From Bordetella sp. BOR01 (GTDB lineage Bacteria; Pseudomonadota; Gammaproteobacteria; Burkholderiales; Burkholderiaceae_B), in assembly GCF_019218885.1 (NCBI RefSeq), contig NZ_JAHUWT010000004.1, positions 496,001 to 560,000 on the forward strand: a DNA stretch of 64,000 nt, given 5' to 3'. The notes under the pieces are model-generated. The model was not told the DNA's origin. It did not search any database and worked only from the letters and a program-made list of their open reading frames with translations. A program made the translations under genes and the position numbers. This document shows positions 50,187 through 57,203 of the stretch, in pieces; within the stretch, counting starts at the first letter, position 1, and each line of letters starts with the position of its first letter.

Positions 50187-50903
50187 ATGAACGAAGTCGA
50201 ACGCGTGGCGCGCTTCATGTCGGAACACTCGTTGGTGCTGGTAACCGCCGAGTCCTGCACGGCAGGCCTGATCGCCGCCACGCTGGCCGACGTGCCTGGC
50301 GCGGGCAGCCTGCTGGACTGCGCCTTTGTGACCTATGCGCCCGAATCCAAGACGCGCTGCCTGGGCCTGGACGCGGCCCTGCTGCGGCGCTGCAACCTGA
50401 CCAGCGAAGCCGTGGCCCGGGCCATGGCGCTGGGTGCCTGCCGCAACAGCCCGGCCTCGGTGGCGATCGCCAATACCGGCATAACCGACGACACAGATGA
50501 TGGCATCGAACCAGGCACCCAGTGCTATGCCTGGCTGTTCCGGACCGGCGTGGCCGATGCGCGTCCGGTGGTCTATACCGAGACACGGCATTTTACCGGC
50601 GCGCGCAATGCCATCCGGCAGGCCAGCGCCCGCTATGCACTCACCCGCCTACCCCACTACCACCAGGCCTGGCAGGCCGGCGAGCCGCCGACCGCCGTGA
50701 TGCAGGCCAAGGAGCCCGCCATGACCACGAAACAGCAGCAACCTCGCCCCGCCGCTTCCAACGACGATACCTCGCGCGACGCGCAGAAAAGCCATGGAGA
50801 CACCCAGAACCGCTCGAAAAAAGACGGCCACACGAGCCAGGTCGGCTCGGGCCAGGACCAGCAGAGCCAGCGCAATCGCGGCGCGGGGGCACGCCGCTCG
50901 TAG
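50187..50903 (+). CDS. CinA C-terminal-domain (PncC-like) protein with a disordered tail
   Basis: A 238-residue protein. Residues 1-155 form the CinA C-terminal/NMN deamidase domain, with LVLVTAESCTAGLIAATLADVPGAG carrying the Ser/Thr active-site patch, and VAIANTGITDDTDDG. From about 170 onward it becomes a Gln/Ser/Asp/Arg-rich disordered tail. An in-frame ATG at 50721 inside the tail has its own AAGGAG site, so a separate 60-residue tail protein could be made. NMN deamidases recycle pyridine nucleotides; activity here is inferred. It has its own sigma-54-like promoter. Confidence 0.82.
   Translation: MNEVERVARFMSEHSLVLVTAESCTAGLIAATLADVPGAGSLLDCAFVTYAPESKTRCLGLDAALLRRCNLTSEAVARAMALGACRNSPASVAIANTGITDDTDDGIEPGTQCYAWLFRTGVADARPVVYTETRHFTGARNAIRQASARYALTRLPHYHQAWQAGEPPTAVMQAKEPAMTTKQQQPRPAASNDDTSRDAQKSHGDTQNRSKKDGHTSQVGSGQDQQSQRNRGAGARRS
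50721..50903 (+). other. Possible internal translation start for a 60-residue tail protein
   Basis: AAGGAG followed by six bases and ATG lies in frame inside the CinA-like gene. The resulting hydrophilic protein MTTKQQQPRPAASNDD... ends in GAGARRS. Its composition matches the small disordered stress-type proteins elsewhere in the island. Confidence 0.4.
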
Positions 50904-50925
50904 CGCGGCGCACCCTCTTGCCCGC

Positions 50926-51474
50926 CTATCCGGCGGCTGCCTGGATCACGCGCAGCATCTCGCGATTGAAAGCGGGAATGTCGTCGGGTTTGCGGCTGCT
51001 GACCAGCGTGCCGTCGACCACGACCTCTTTATCCACCCACTGCGCTCCGGCATTGCGCAAGTCGTCCTGCAAAGAGGGCCAGCTCGTCAGCGTGCGGCCG
51101 CGCAGCAATCCGGCCGATGCCAGCAGCCATGCACCGTGACAGATGACGGCGATGGGCTTGCCCTGCTCATGCATGGCGCGGACGAATTCCTGCGCCTTGG
51201 GATGCATACGGATCTCGTCGGCATTGACCACCCCGCCGGGCAGCAGCACGGCAGCGAACTCGGCCGGTTGCGCCTCGGCGAATGTCAGGTCGACATCGAA
51301 CTTGTCGGCCTTCTGGTCGTGGTTCATACCCTGCACCGGTTCGCGCGCGGCCGACACCAGCACCGTGCGCGCGCCCTGCCTGGCCAGGGCATCGCGCGGG
51401 CCGGTCAGCTCGACCTGCTCGAAACCATCCACCACAAGAATGGCTACGTTGACATCTTTCAAGGAGCCTTCCAT
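50926..51474 (-). CDS. DJ-1/PfpI-family protein
   Basis: A 182-residue single-domain protein of the class I glutamine-amidotransferase-like fold. The nucleophile elbow is VICHGAWLL with Cys112 and His113, and FEQVELTGPRDAL near residue 18 supplies the conserved Glu. Members act as stress chaperones, deglycases or peptidases. ATG 51474 follows GGAGG. It is convergent with the CinA-like gene and only 34 bp from the divergent topoisomerase start. Confidence 0.92.
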   Translation of the reverse strand: MEGSLKDVNVAILVVDGFEQVELTGPRDALARQGARTVLVSAAREPVQGMNHDQKADKFDVDLTFAEAQPAEFAAVLLPGGVVNADEIRMHPKAQEFVRAMHEQGKPIAVICHGAWLLASAGLLRGRTLTSWPSLQDDLRNAGAQWVDKEVVVDGTLVSSRKPDDIPAFNREMLRVIQAAAG

Positions 51475-51508
51475 AAACACCTCCGTTTCCAGCTCACCAA
51501 GACAATCT

Positions 51509-52549
51509 GTGGGGCAGCAACCCGCGTACCCGCCCCTGCGCCAGGCAGGCCTGGTCTACGCGGACGACTGCCGTCCGGGCTATACGCGCCGGCGGACCCG
51601 CTCGGGCAAGTTTCGCTACCTGGACACGCGGGGCAAGCCCATCGCCGACACGCAGGTCATCGACCGCATCAACGCGCTGGCGATTCCGCCGGCCTATACC
51701 GATGTGTGGATCTGCCCCGCCGAAAACGGCCATCTGCAGGCCACCGGGCGCGATGCGCGCGGCCGCAAGCAGTACCGCTACCACCCGGACTGGACGGCCG
51801 TGCGCGATGCAAGCAAGTACGACCAGCTGGTCGACTTCGCAACCCGCCTGCCACGCATACGCCGGCGCATCGCGCGCGATATGCAGCTGCAGGCCTTGTC
51901 ACAGGACAAGGTACTGGCGGTGCTGGTGCGCCTGCTGGAAATCACCCTGATACGCATCGGCACGCGCGAATATGCCCGCGCCAATAACTCATACGGGCTG
52001 ACCACGCTGAAACGCCGCCATACGGCCGTGGCGGGTGGCCGGCTGCGGTTGCGCTTCATCGGCAAGAGCGGCGTGGCGCACGATGTCACCGTGAACGACG
52101 CGCGCATCGCGCGCACGGTCAAGCGCTGCATGGACTTGCCTGGCCAGCAGCTGTTCCATTACCGCGACGACGCGGGCGACACCCGGCCAGTGGACTCCGA
52201 CATGGTGAATACGTACCTGAAAACGGCGGGCGGCGGCGGCTTCACGGCCAAGCATTACCGCACCTGGGCCGGTTCGGTCATGGCCTTCGTGCTGCTGCAG
52301 GGCCTGCCGGCGGCCGACGAGGCCCAGGCCAGGCGCACGCTGGTGCAGGTGGTCAAGCAAGTGGCGCAGCGGCTGAGCAACACGCCGGCGGTCTGCCGCA
52401 ATTGCTATATCCACCCCGCTATCCTGGAAGCCTATCTGCGCGGCGCCCTGCCCGCCCGCCAAGCGGTGGCGGCCACGCCGCGCGGCCTGAACGCGGACGA
52501 GCGGCGCCTGTGGCAGTTCCTGCGCAGCTACCGACCGACACAGGCATAA
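51509..52549 (+). CDS. Eukaryotic/poxvirus-type DNA topoisomerase IB
   Basis: A 346-residue type IB topoisomerase that relaxes supercoils through a 3'-phosphotyrosine. The N-terminal domain contains YTRRRTRSGKFRYLD and IPPAYTDVWICP. The catalytic domain has the arginine/lysine region and the active-site tyrosine in TPAVCRNCYIHPAILEAYLRG. GTG 51509 is chosen as the first start codon next to the conserved region; no ATG or clear ribosome-binding site is close. It is divergent from the DJ-1/PfpI gene. Confidence 0.88.
   Translation: MGQQPAYPPLRQAGLVYADDCRPGYTRRRTRSGKFRYLDTRGKPIADTQVIDRINALAIPPAYTDVWICPAENGHLQATGRDARGRKQYRYHPDWTAVRDASKYDQLVDFATRLPRIRRRIARDMQLQALSQDKVLAVLVRLLEITLIRIGTREYARANNSYGLTTLKRRHTAVAGGRLRLRFIGKSGVAHDVTVNDARIARTVKRCMDLPGQQLFHYRDDAGDTRPVDSDMVNTYLKTAGGGGFTAKHYRTWAGSVMAFVLLQGLPAADEAQARRTLVQVVKQVAQRLSNTPAVCRNCYIHPAILEAYLRGALPARQAVAATPRGLNADERRLWQFLRSYRPTQA
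51516..51531 (-). promoter_or_regulatory. Candidate sigma-54 promoter for the DJ-1/PfpI gene
   Basis: On the minus strand GGGTACGCGGGTTGCT keeps GG-N10-GC and a perfect TTGCT, with two differences in the -24 half. It lies 42 bp before the start codon, inside the beginning of the divergent topoisomerase gene. Confidence 0.45.
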
Positions 52550-52561
52550 CGCACTAACGCA

Positions 52562-52849
52562 CTACAGCAAATGCGAGCGCGCATTCTTGGCGTGCGGCCG
52601 GGGCTTGGAGCCATCGGTCCAATTGGATTCATCCTGGTTGTCGCGTGCCGGACGGCTGTCCTTGCCGGCCTCGTCCGGCGTGCCGGCCGCAGGCTTGGCC
52701 GGCTGGCGGGGTACGTCGACCGTGTCGCGGGGCGGCAGCATCTTGCCGTCCACGGCCGTTTCCGGCCGCACGGCCTTGCGCTGCGCGGCCGAGTTCGCGG
52801 CCGACGGCCTGGACGGGCTCTTTTTGGCGGATTTGCGGGGCATGGCCAT
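52562..52849 (-). CDS. Small hydrophilic basic protein
   Basis: 95 residues, starting MAMPRKSAKKSPSRPS, rich in Lys, Pro, Ala and Asp, with no hydrophobic segment and no recognised domain. GAGGAG precedes the ATG. It is the last gene of the run PIG-L, glycosyltransferase, glycine-zipper protein and this one (gaps 2, overlap, 11 bp) and is convergent with the topoisomerase. The basic N-terminus could bind nucleic acid, but this is speculation. Confidence 0.6.
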   Translation of the reverse strand: MAMPRKSAKKSPSRPSAANSAAQRKAVRPETAVDGKMLPPRDTVDVPRQPAKPAAGTPDEAGKDSRPARDNQDESNWTDGSKPRPHAKNARSHLL

Positions 52850-52860
52850 GACGGCGCTCC

Positions 52861-53466
52861 TCAGACCTGCGATGCGCCGGCATGGCCGGCGGGAGGTTCC
52901 GGCTCACGCTCGGGCGGCGTCAAGGGGTCGAAATCCTGCCATTTGCCGTTTATCCAGCGGCCGTTGGCGCGTTCCACGTCTGTGCCGCCGGCTTCGCGCA
53001 ACATGGCCACCGCGCGCGCTTCCTGGTCAGGCTGGATATGCAGCGCCAGCAGCACCCCGGCCTGCCGCACTTCCGGGTGGATATCGCGGTCCCAGGTGCC
53101 ATGACGCAGGCGCCTGCCCTGGCCGGTGACCCACAGGGCACCCGCCAGGGCACCGATATAGGCCCCTACACCGCCGGCAGCGGTCACGGCGATGGCCGAC
53201 GGATCGATCTGCCAGGCGATCACCGCGCACACCAGGGCAAACAGTATGCCCAGCCCTGCCGCGCCTATGACCGCGCCCATCGAGGCGCCACGCGAATCCG
53301 GATCGGCCTTGCGGTCGCCCCCCACTGGATACCGTGCGTGCTCGCCAGCGATATTTACGTAGAAGGTATGCATATCTTCGTCGCGAAAGCCCGCGCCGTA
53401 GAGATTCTGCGCGGCGGCTTCGGCCTGGTCGAAAGTCTGGAACCGAGCTGCAACAATCAATGACAT
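52861..53466 (-). CDS. Glycine-zipper membrane protein of unknown function
   Basis: 201 residues. The N-terminal 50 residues form a soluble region (LIVAARFQTFDQAEAAAQNL, of the kind that samples ferredoxin-like folds). Two glycine-rich membrane segments follow, centred at about 75-95 and 100-120 (GAVIGAAGLGILFALVCAVI and AAGGVGAYIGALAGALWV). A soluble C-terminus ends in a Pro/Glu-rich tail. Two adjacent ATGs (53469 and 53466) overlap the glycosyltransferase stop; the second has better spacing from AGGAGG. Some stress proteins look like this, but the function is unknown. Confidence 0.75.
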   Translation of the reverse strand: MSLIVAARFQTFDQAEAAAQNLYGAGFRDEDMHTFYVNIAGEHARYPVGGDRKADPDSRGASMGAVIGAAGLGILFALVCAVIAWQIDPSAIAVTAAGGVGAYIGALAGALWVTGQGRRLRHGTWDRDIHPEVRQAGVLLALHIQPDQEARAVAMLREAGGTDVERANGRWINGKWQDFDPLTPPEREPEPPAGHAGASQV

Positions 53467-54338
53467 CATGGCCTCCTGGAGCGTGGGCTTCCCGTGCAGG
53501 CAAGCAATTCCCGTACCTGAGAAGACACCACCCGCCGCCGCGCCAATACGGCCGCCATGCCGCGGCCTATATCGCGCGCCAGGCGCACCCGTTCGCGCGC
53601 CGACTCTTGCAAGCGGAACTCGCGAGTCGTGACATCCCAGGCCATACGGGGCGGCAGCCGCATCCAGGCGGTCCAGACCGCGTTGCGCGCCAGCAGGCGC
53701 CGCCGCAACGGCGCATCGCGCACCGACGAGGGCCAATGGCGGGTGCACACGGCAGGGGCATACACAATGCGCCACCCGTCATCCAGGACATCCAGCGCCA
53801 GCAAGGCCTCTTCGCCGCCGATCAGCAGCGGCGGCCAATAGCCGCCGGCATGCCGGAAGACCTGGGTACGCATGATGCATGCGCCGGCCATGAAACCCAG
53901 CAGGCAGGGCCCCACGCCTGGCTGTTCCGGCAAAGGACTCTCCTGCATGGCCGCGCACGCAGGATCCAGGCGGCCTTCGGTGCCGACCAACACCCGGGCG
54001 TTCAGCACGCCGATCTCGGGCGCCGCATCCAGGATGCCCACGGCGGTTTCCAGGGCGTCGGGCTCCCAGCATGCATCGTCGTCGCAGAAAGCCACGTACT
54101 CGGTGTGTGCCGCGCGCACGCCCAGGTTGCGTCCCGCCGCGCCGACATTGGCCGGGGACCGGACCAGGTCAAGCCCGGGAAACTGGCGGCGCACCACTTC
54201 CGCCGAACCGTCGGTACTGCCGTTGTCCACCACAATGATCGGATGACGCCCTGGCAGCCGGGCCAGGCCGCCCAGCGTGCGCATCAGTTCGGCGCAACGA
54301 TTGTGCGTCAATACCACGACGGAAATGCGGGCTGGCAT
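53466..54338 (-). CDS. Glycosyltransferase family 2 protein
   Basis: A 290-residue GT-A enzyme. It begins MPARISVVVLTHNRCAELMRTL, then VVDNGSTDGSAEVVRR for nucleotide-sugar binding, and the metal-binding DxD-like FCDDDACWEPDAL. The acceptor is unknown. It starts 2 bp after the PIG-L deacetylase and its stop overlaps the next start codon, so the pair is probably made together, as in other loci that couple N-deacetylation of a glycan to a glycosyl transfer. Confidence 0.88.
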   Translation of the reverse strand: MPARISVVVLTHNRCAELMRTLGGLARLPGRHPIIVVDNGSTDGSAEVVRRQFPGLDLVRSPANVGAAGRNLGVRAAHTEYVAFCDDDACWEPDALETAVGILDAAPEIGVLNARVLVGTEGRLDPACAAMQESPLPEQPGVGPCLLGFMAGACIMRTQVFRHAGGYWPPLLIGGEEALLALDVLDDGWRIVYAPAVCTRHWPSSVRDAPLRRRLLARNAVWTAWMRLPPRMAWDVTTREFRLQESARERVRLARDIGRGMAAVLARRRVVSSQVRELLACTGSPRSRRP

Positions 54339-54340
54339 CG

Positions 54341-55036
54341 TCAATGCGCGGCTCCTTCGATCTCCAGGCGCCAGTAGCTTTCTGGCGCAGCGTCGTCTCC
54401 CTGTCCCGGCGTAAGCTCCAGCGCATCGAGCTGGCTTGCATAGGCGGCCACGGCGCGCCGCTTGCGTTCGCCGTTGTACCTGGGCCCCTGTATCGGCGTT
54501 GCCTGGATGCGCTCGGCCTGCAGGGTGGCCAGGCGCTGCTGCACCAAGCCGGGCTTGCGGCGGTACAAGGCCTCTTCGTACGCCAGCCAGGTATTGGCCA
54601 TGGCGGCGCGAAACAGCCGCCACACGGTCAATGACGCATCGGACACGCGCAGGTGATCGCGATGGAACAGCCCCAGCGGCACCAGCACCACCGCAGGCTG
54701 CAAGGTCGTCAGTGCCGTGGCCAGCATGCCCGTGATGCGGCCGGTCTCGGGCACCGGCCCCTCATACTGCTCGTCCAGCAATCCCAGGCCCAGCCCGCGC
54801 GCGCCCAAGACCGCCATTGCCGCGCGATTCTCTTCGTGGCGCGCCATGGCTGCCTGGTCGGCCCGCTCGAAACCGCAACGGCGGTCCCAATCAGGCAACG
54901 ATGCGGTGCTGGGCGGTACACCCGAGTACACGGTCAAGACCGTGCTTCCCGGACATGCGGCCAGCCAGTCGCCGCAACTCAGCACGGCGTCGTCGAAATG
55001 CGGGGAAATCACCACCACCTTGCCCGTCAACCCCAT
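54341..55036 (-). CDS. PIG-L (LmbE) family deacetylase
   Basis: A 231-residue zinc-dependent N-deacetylase. The hallmark SPHFDDAVLSCG (His13, Asp15, Asp16) lies near the N-terminus, and LFHRDHLRVSDAS carries the distal His ligand. Substrates of this family are N-acetylglucosaminyl or N-acetyl-containing sugars and related thiols. It is first in the four-gene run with the glycosyltransferase. A hairpin and the PRC-barrel gene precede it. Confidence 0.9.
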   Translation of the reverse strand: MGLTGKVVVISPHFDDAVLSCGDWLAACPGSTVLTVYSGVPPSTASLPDWDRRCGFERADQAAMARHEENRAAMAVLGARGLGLGLLDEQYEGPVPETGRITGMLATALTTLQPAVVLVPLGLFHRDHLRVSDASLTVWRLFRAAMANTWLAYEEALYRRKPGLVQQRLATLQAERIQATPIQGPRYNGERKRRAVAAYASQLDALELTPGQGDDAAPESYWRLEIEGAAH

Positions 55037-55089
55037 CTCAGCCTCTTTCAGTTCGTCGCCAACGCCGCGGCCGGCTGGTCCCCGTAGAA

Positions 55090-55118
55090 ACGGGAAAGTG
55101 CGGACGCCGCGCGTCCGC
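55090..55118 (-). terminator. Hairpin between the PRC-barrel and PIG-L genes
   Basis: GCGGACGC and GCGTCCGC pair around a three-base loop, about 30 bp downstream of the PRC-barrel stop. Only a short T-rich stretch follows on the minus strand, so read-through into the PIG-L operon is possible. Confidence 0.4.
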
Positions 55119-55148
55119 GCTGCCCTGGCTAGAGCCGGACTGCATGCC

Positions 55149-55577
55149 CTACCAGTACGGAGGCTGGTCGTAGTAGTCGTAGAGTTCCTGGGCCCACTGC
55201 TTGTCTCCCATGCTGGGCCAGTGATCCTTGTCGAAGCCTTTGGAGTTCTTCAGCCTATCCTTGCCTACGTCAAGCACGAAGCACTTGCGGTCGGTGTCGA
55301 GCACCAGGGCGCCCCAGGGAATGGCATACAGATTGTCGCCCACGCCCAGCAGGCCGCCATGCGACAGCACGGCATAGGCAATGCGGCCGTGGGGCACGTC
55401 CAGCATGATGTCCTGGATGGTGCCGAGCTTTTCATGGGCAGGGTTGTAGACGTCGTTGCCGGTCAGGGTGTCGGCCGCCATGACGTTCGGCCCGGGGCCG
55501 TCTGCCGTGGCCTTGCCCTTGCCTACGATGCGAGTGTGCTCGTCCGCACGGGACTGGCCGAGGGTATCGTTGCTCAT
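55149..55577 (-). CDS. PRC-barrel domain protein
   Basis: 142 residues with a polar N-terminus and a central PRC-barrel: TLTGNDVYNPAHEKLGTIQDIMLDV, GRIAYAVLSHGGLLGVGDNLYAIPW. The end is aromatic (YDYYDQPPYW). Such domains act as envelope or photosynthetic accessory proteins and in many stress clusters; no partner is known here. It follows the BON gene by 35 bp and is likely under the same sigma-54 promoter. Confidence 0.88.
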   Translation of the reverse strand: MSNDTLGQSRADEHTRIVGKGKATADGPGPNVMAADTLTGNDVYNPAHEKLGTIQDIMLDVPHGRIAYAVLSHGGLLGVGDNLYAIPWGALVLDTDRKCFVLDVGKDRLKNSKGFDKDHWPSMGDKQWAQELYDYYDQPPYW

Positions 55578-55612
55578 GATGGATCTCCGTTGTGAATCAG
55601 GAAAATGCGCCT

Positions 55613-56188
55613 TCATTCCATCCGGGTCGAGCCGGGATGCGTGTGGCTGGCCACACGGATATGGTTCTGGATATCGCTTACGCCCAGGCAATCGTCGGCG
55701 CAATCCTCGATGGCGTGCTTGGTGCCACGATTCGGCACGGTACCTTCCAGCGTGACCGTGCCGTCGCTGACATCGACCGACACGTCGCTGACGTCCAGGC
55801 CGCTGCGACTCAGGCGCTCGCAAAGATCTTCGCGCACGCGCTCGTCCGAGCGCACATAGCCCTTCGGCGTAATGCGCTGCGATCTCTGCAATGCGCGGTC
55901 TTGCCAGTCGTAGCGCAATGGCCCGGTGCCGCGGGTGCCCGGGTATTGGCCCCCCTGTTCGAACTGGGGACCGTGGTGATTGGGATTGCCGCCACCCACC
56001 GACTCGGCGGGCCGGTTCCCGTAGCGCCGCCCATAAGACGGTTCGTCGCCGCCCCACTGGCCGCTCTGCCTGGTATGGTGTTCGCGCCGATAGCGGCTTG
56101 CCTCGTCGCGCTCGTCGCCCCGATCGTCCGGCCGTCGATCTGGATCGTCGGCGTGATAACGCTGCGGGGGCCGGTTTGAATATGGCAT
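55613..56188 (-). CDS. BON-domain stress protein with a charged N-terminal region
   Basis: 191 residues. The first 100 are very charged and Arg/Asp/Gly/Tyr rich (RYHADDPDRRPDDRGDE...), probably disordered. A BON domain occupies about 120-175, with VREDLCERLSRSGLDVSDVS and GTVTLEGTVPNRGTKHAIED. BON domains bind phospholipids or lipopolysaccharide, as in OsmY. AGGAGAGGAG precedes the ATG. First gene after a sigma-54-type promoter. Confidence 0.87.
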   Translation of the reverse strand: MPYSNRPPQRYHADDPDRRPDDRGDERDEASRYRREHHTRQSGQWGGDEPSYGRRYGNRPAESVGGGNPNHHGPQFEQGGQYPGTRGTGPLRYDWQDRALQRSQRITPKGYVRSDERVREDLCERLSRSGLDVSDVSVDVSDGTVTLEGTVPNRGTKHAIEDCADDCLGVSDIQNHIRVASHTHPGSTRME

Positions 56189-56254
56189 GGCTCCTCTCCT
56201 GCAAAAATCACTGGCAGGCATCGGAAAATCCGGGCCGCCGGTGCCTGGGGCCAC

Positions 56255-56269
56255 GCAATCGGTGTGCCA
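56255..56269 (-). promoter_or_regulatory. Sigma-54 (-24/-12) promoter for the BON/PRC genes
   Basis: On the minus strand TGGCACACCGATTGC matches TGGCAC-N5-TTGC exactly, with GG-N10-GC spacing. The predicted start near 56244 is about 55 bp before the BON gene. Confidence 0.82.
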
Positions 56270-56390
56270 CGGCGCACCGGTCCGCGGCGGGGCGCGCGGA
56301 GCTGCACTTTCTTACACCGGTACAGTAAGAAATCGAAGCCGCTACAGGCGGCCTCGACTTGTTCAACACTTCGCCAGGCCGCTAATCGGC

Positions 56391-56732
56391 TCAGCGACGC
56401 CAGTGATCGGACGCCAGGCAGGCTCCAATGGCAATGCCCAGAACGATCGCCAGCCCGGCGGTCTTCCAGGCATGGTCATGCACGTAGCCGTCGGTGGCCG
56501 CCGACACATGGCGGTAGCGTCCCACGGCAGAACGCTCCCACGCCGTGGCCTGCTCGCGCGCAGCGTCCAGTTGGCGCTTCAGGCGATCGCGGGTCGACTC
56601 GATATCGGCGCCGCTGTACGAGGCAGTGGAACGCAACAGGTCCTCGACCCCGGCGACCAGATCGCGCAGGCCGCCCTTCATGCGATCCTGGGCCTCGCTC
56701 GAATCATGGTTACGGTGGGTATGCAGATTCAT
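56391..56732 (-). CDS. DUF883/ElaB-YqjD-family protein
   Basis: 113 residues with an N-terminal amphipathic helical region (VEDLLRSTASYSGADIESTRDRLKRQLDAARE) and a C-terminal membrane helix (TAGLAIVLGIAIGACLA). This layout fits ElaB/YqjD proteins, which anchor at the membrane and can bind ribosomes in stationary phase in E. coli. The start at 56732 follows AAGGAGTC. It has its own sigma-54-type promoter. Confidence 0.88.
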   Translation of the reverse strand: MNLHTHRNHDSSEAQDRMKGGLRDLVAGVEDLLRSTASYSGADIESTRDRLKRQLDAAREQATAWERSAVGRYRHVSAATDGYVHDHAWKTAGLAIVLGIAIGACLASDHWRR

Positions 56733-56788
56733 GAATGACTCCTTTGTAAACTGCCGGCCCGCGCCGGCGCGGATGAACAGTCCCCGAC

Positions 56789-56803
56789 GCAAGTCCTGTG
56801 CCA
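56789..56803 (-). promoter_or_regulatory. Sigma-54 (-24/-12) promoter for the DUF883 gene
   Basis: On the minus strand TGGCACAGGACTTGC matches TGGCAC-N5-TTGC exactly, with GG-N10-GC spacing. It lies about 57 bp before the start codon at 56732. Confidence 0.83.
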
Positions 56804-56891
56804 CGCCATGCCGTCCGGGCCTGCGCCACCGCTTCGGCGGGCGGTTCGCCAGCGGCGCAAGCGGTCGTGCGCGCCACGGTGCGGCCGCGTA

Positions 56892-57149
56892 TCAGAGTTC
56901 CCGGGTGGCACGGCGCCAGGCCGCCTCGAACGCATCGTCCTGCAACCGGTCGATGCCTGGGGTCTGCTGCGGGTCCACCCCAGGCATGGGGTCGGGAATG
57001 CTGTCGGGCGGGTAGGGTTTACGGTCAGGATCCGGTGCCTGGCCGGGCTCGTCATCGGGATGACGCGGCGGGTCCTGCACCGGCTCGGGCGGCGGACGAG
57101 AATGGCTGTGGCTATCCGCGGCGGGCATGGGGTGCGGGGTGTAGATCAT
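56892..57149 (-). CDS. Small proline/aspartate-rich protein of unknown function
   Basis: 85 residues with a Pro/Asp/His-rich centre (PPPEPVQDPPRHPDDEPG and DPDRKPYPPDS) and a short helical C-terminus RLQDDAFEAAWRRATREL. No recognised domain. It follows the thiamine-diphosphate enzyme by 54 bp and may be its co-transcribed partner. A GCAAN5GTGG-like stretch in the gap was rejected as a promoter. Confidence 0.5.
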   Translation of the reverse strand: MIYTPHPMPAADSHSHSRPPPEPVQDPPRHPDDEPGQAPDPDRKPYPPDSIPDPMPGVDPQQTPGIDRLQDDAFEAAWRRATREL

Positions 57150-57203
57150 GGCAAGACTCCATCAATCGGCAAAGAACGCAAACAGCGTGGCGTGGCCGGC
57201 GCG

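Noticed and set aside
57177-57192. GCAAACAGCGTGGC before the small Pro/Asp-rich gene as a sigma-54 promoter
   Set aside because: The -24 GG is replaced by GC on the minus strand, and the gene can be transcribed from the ThDP-enzyme promoter.
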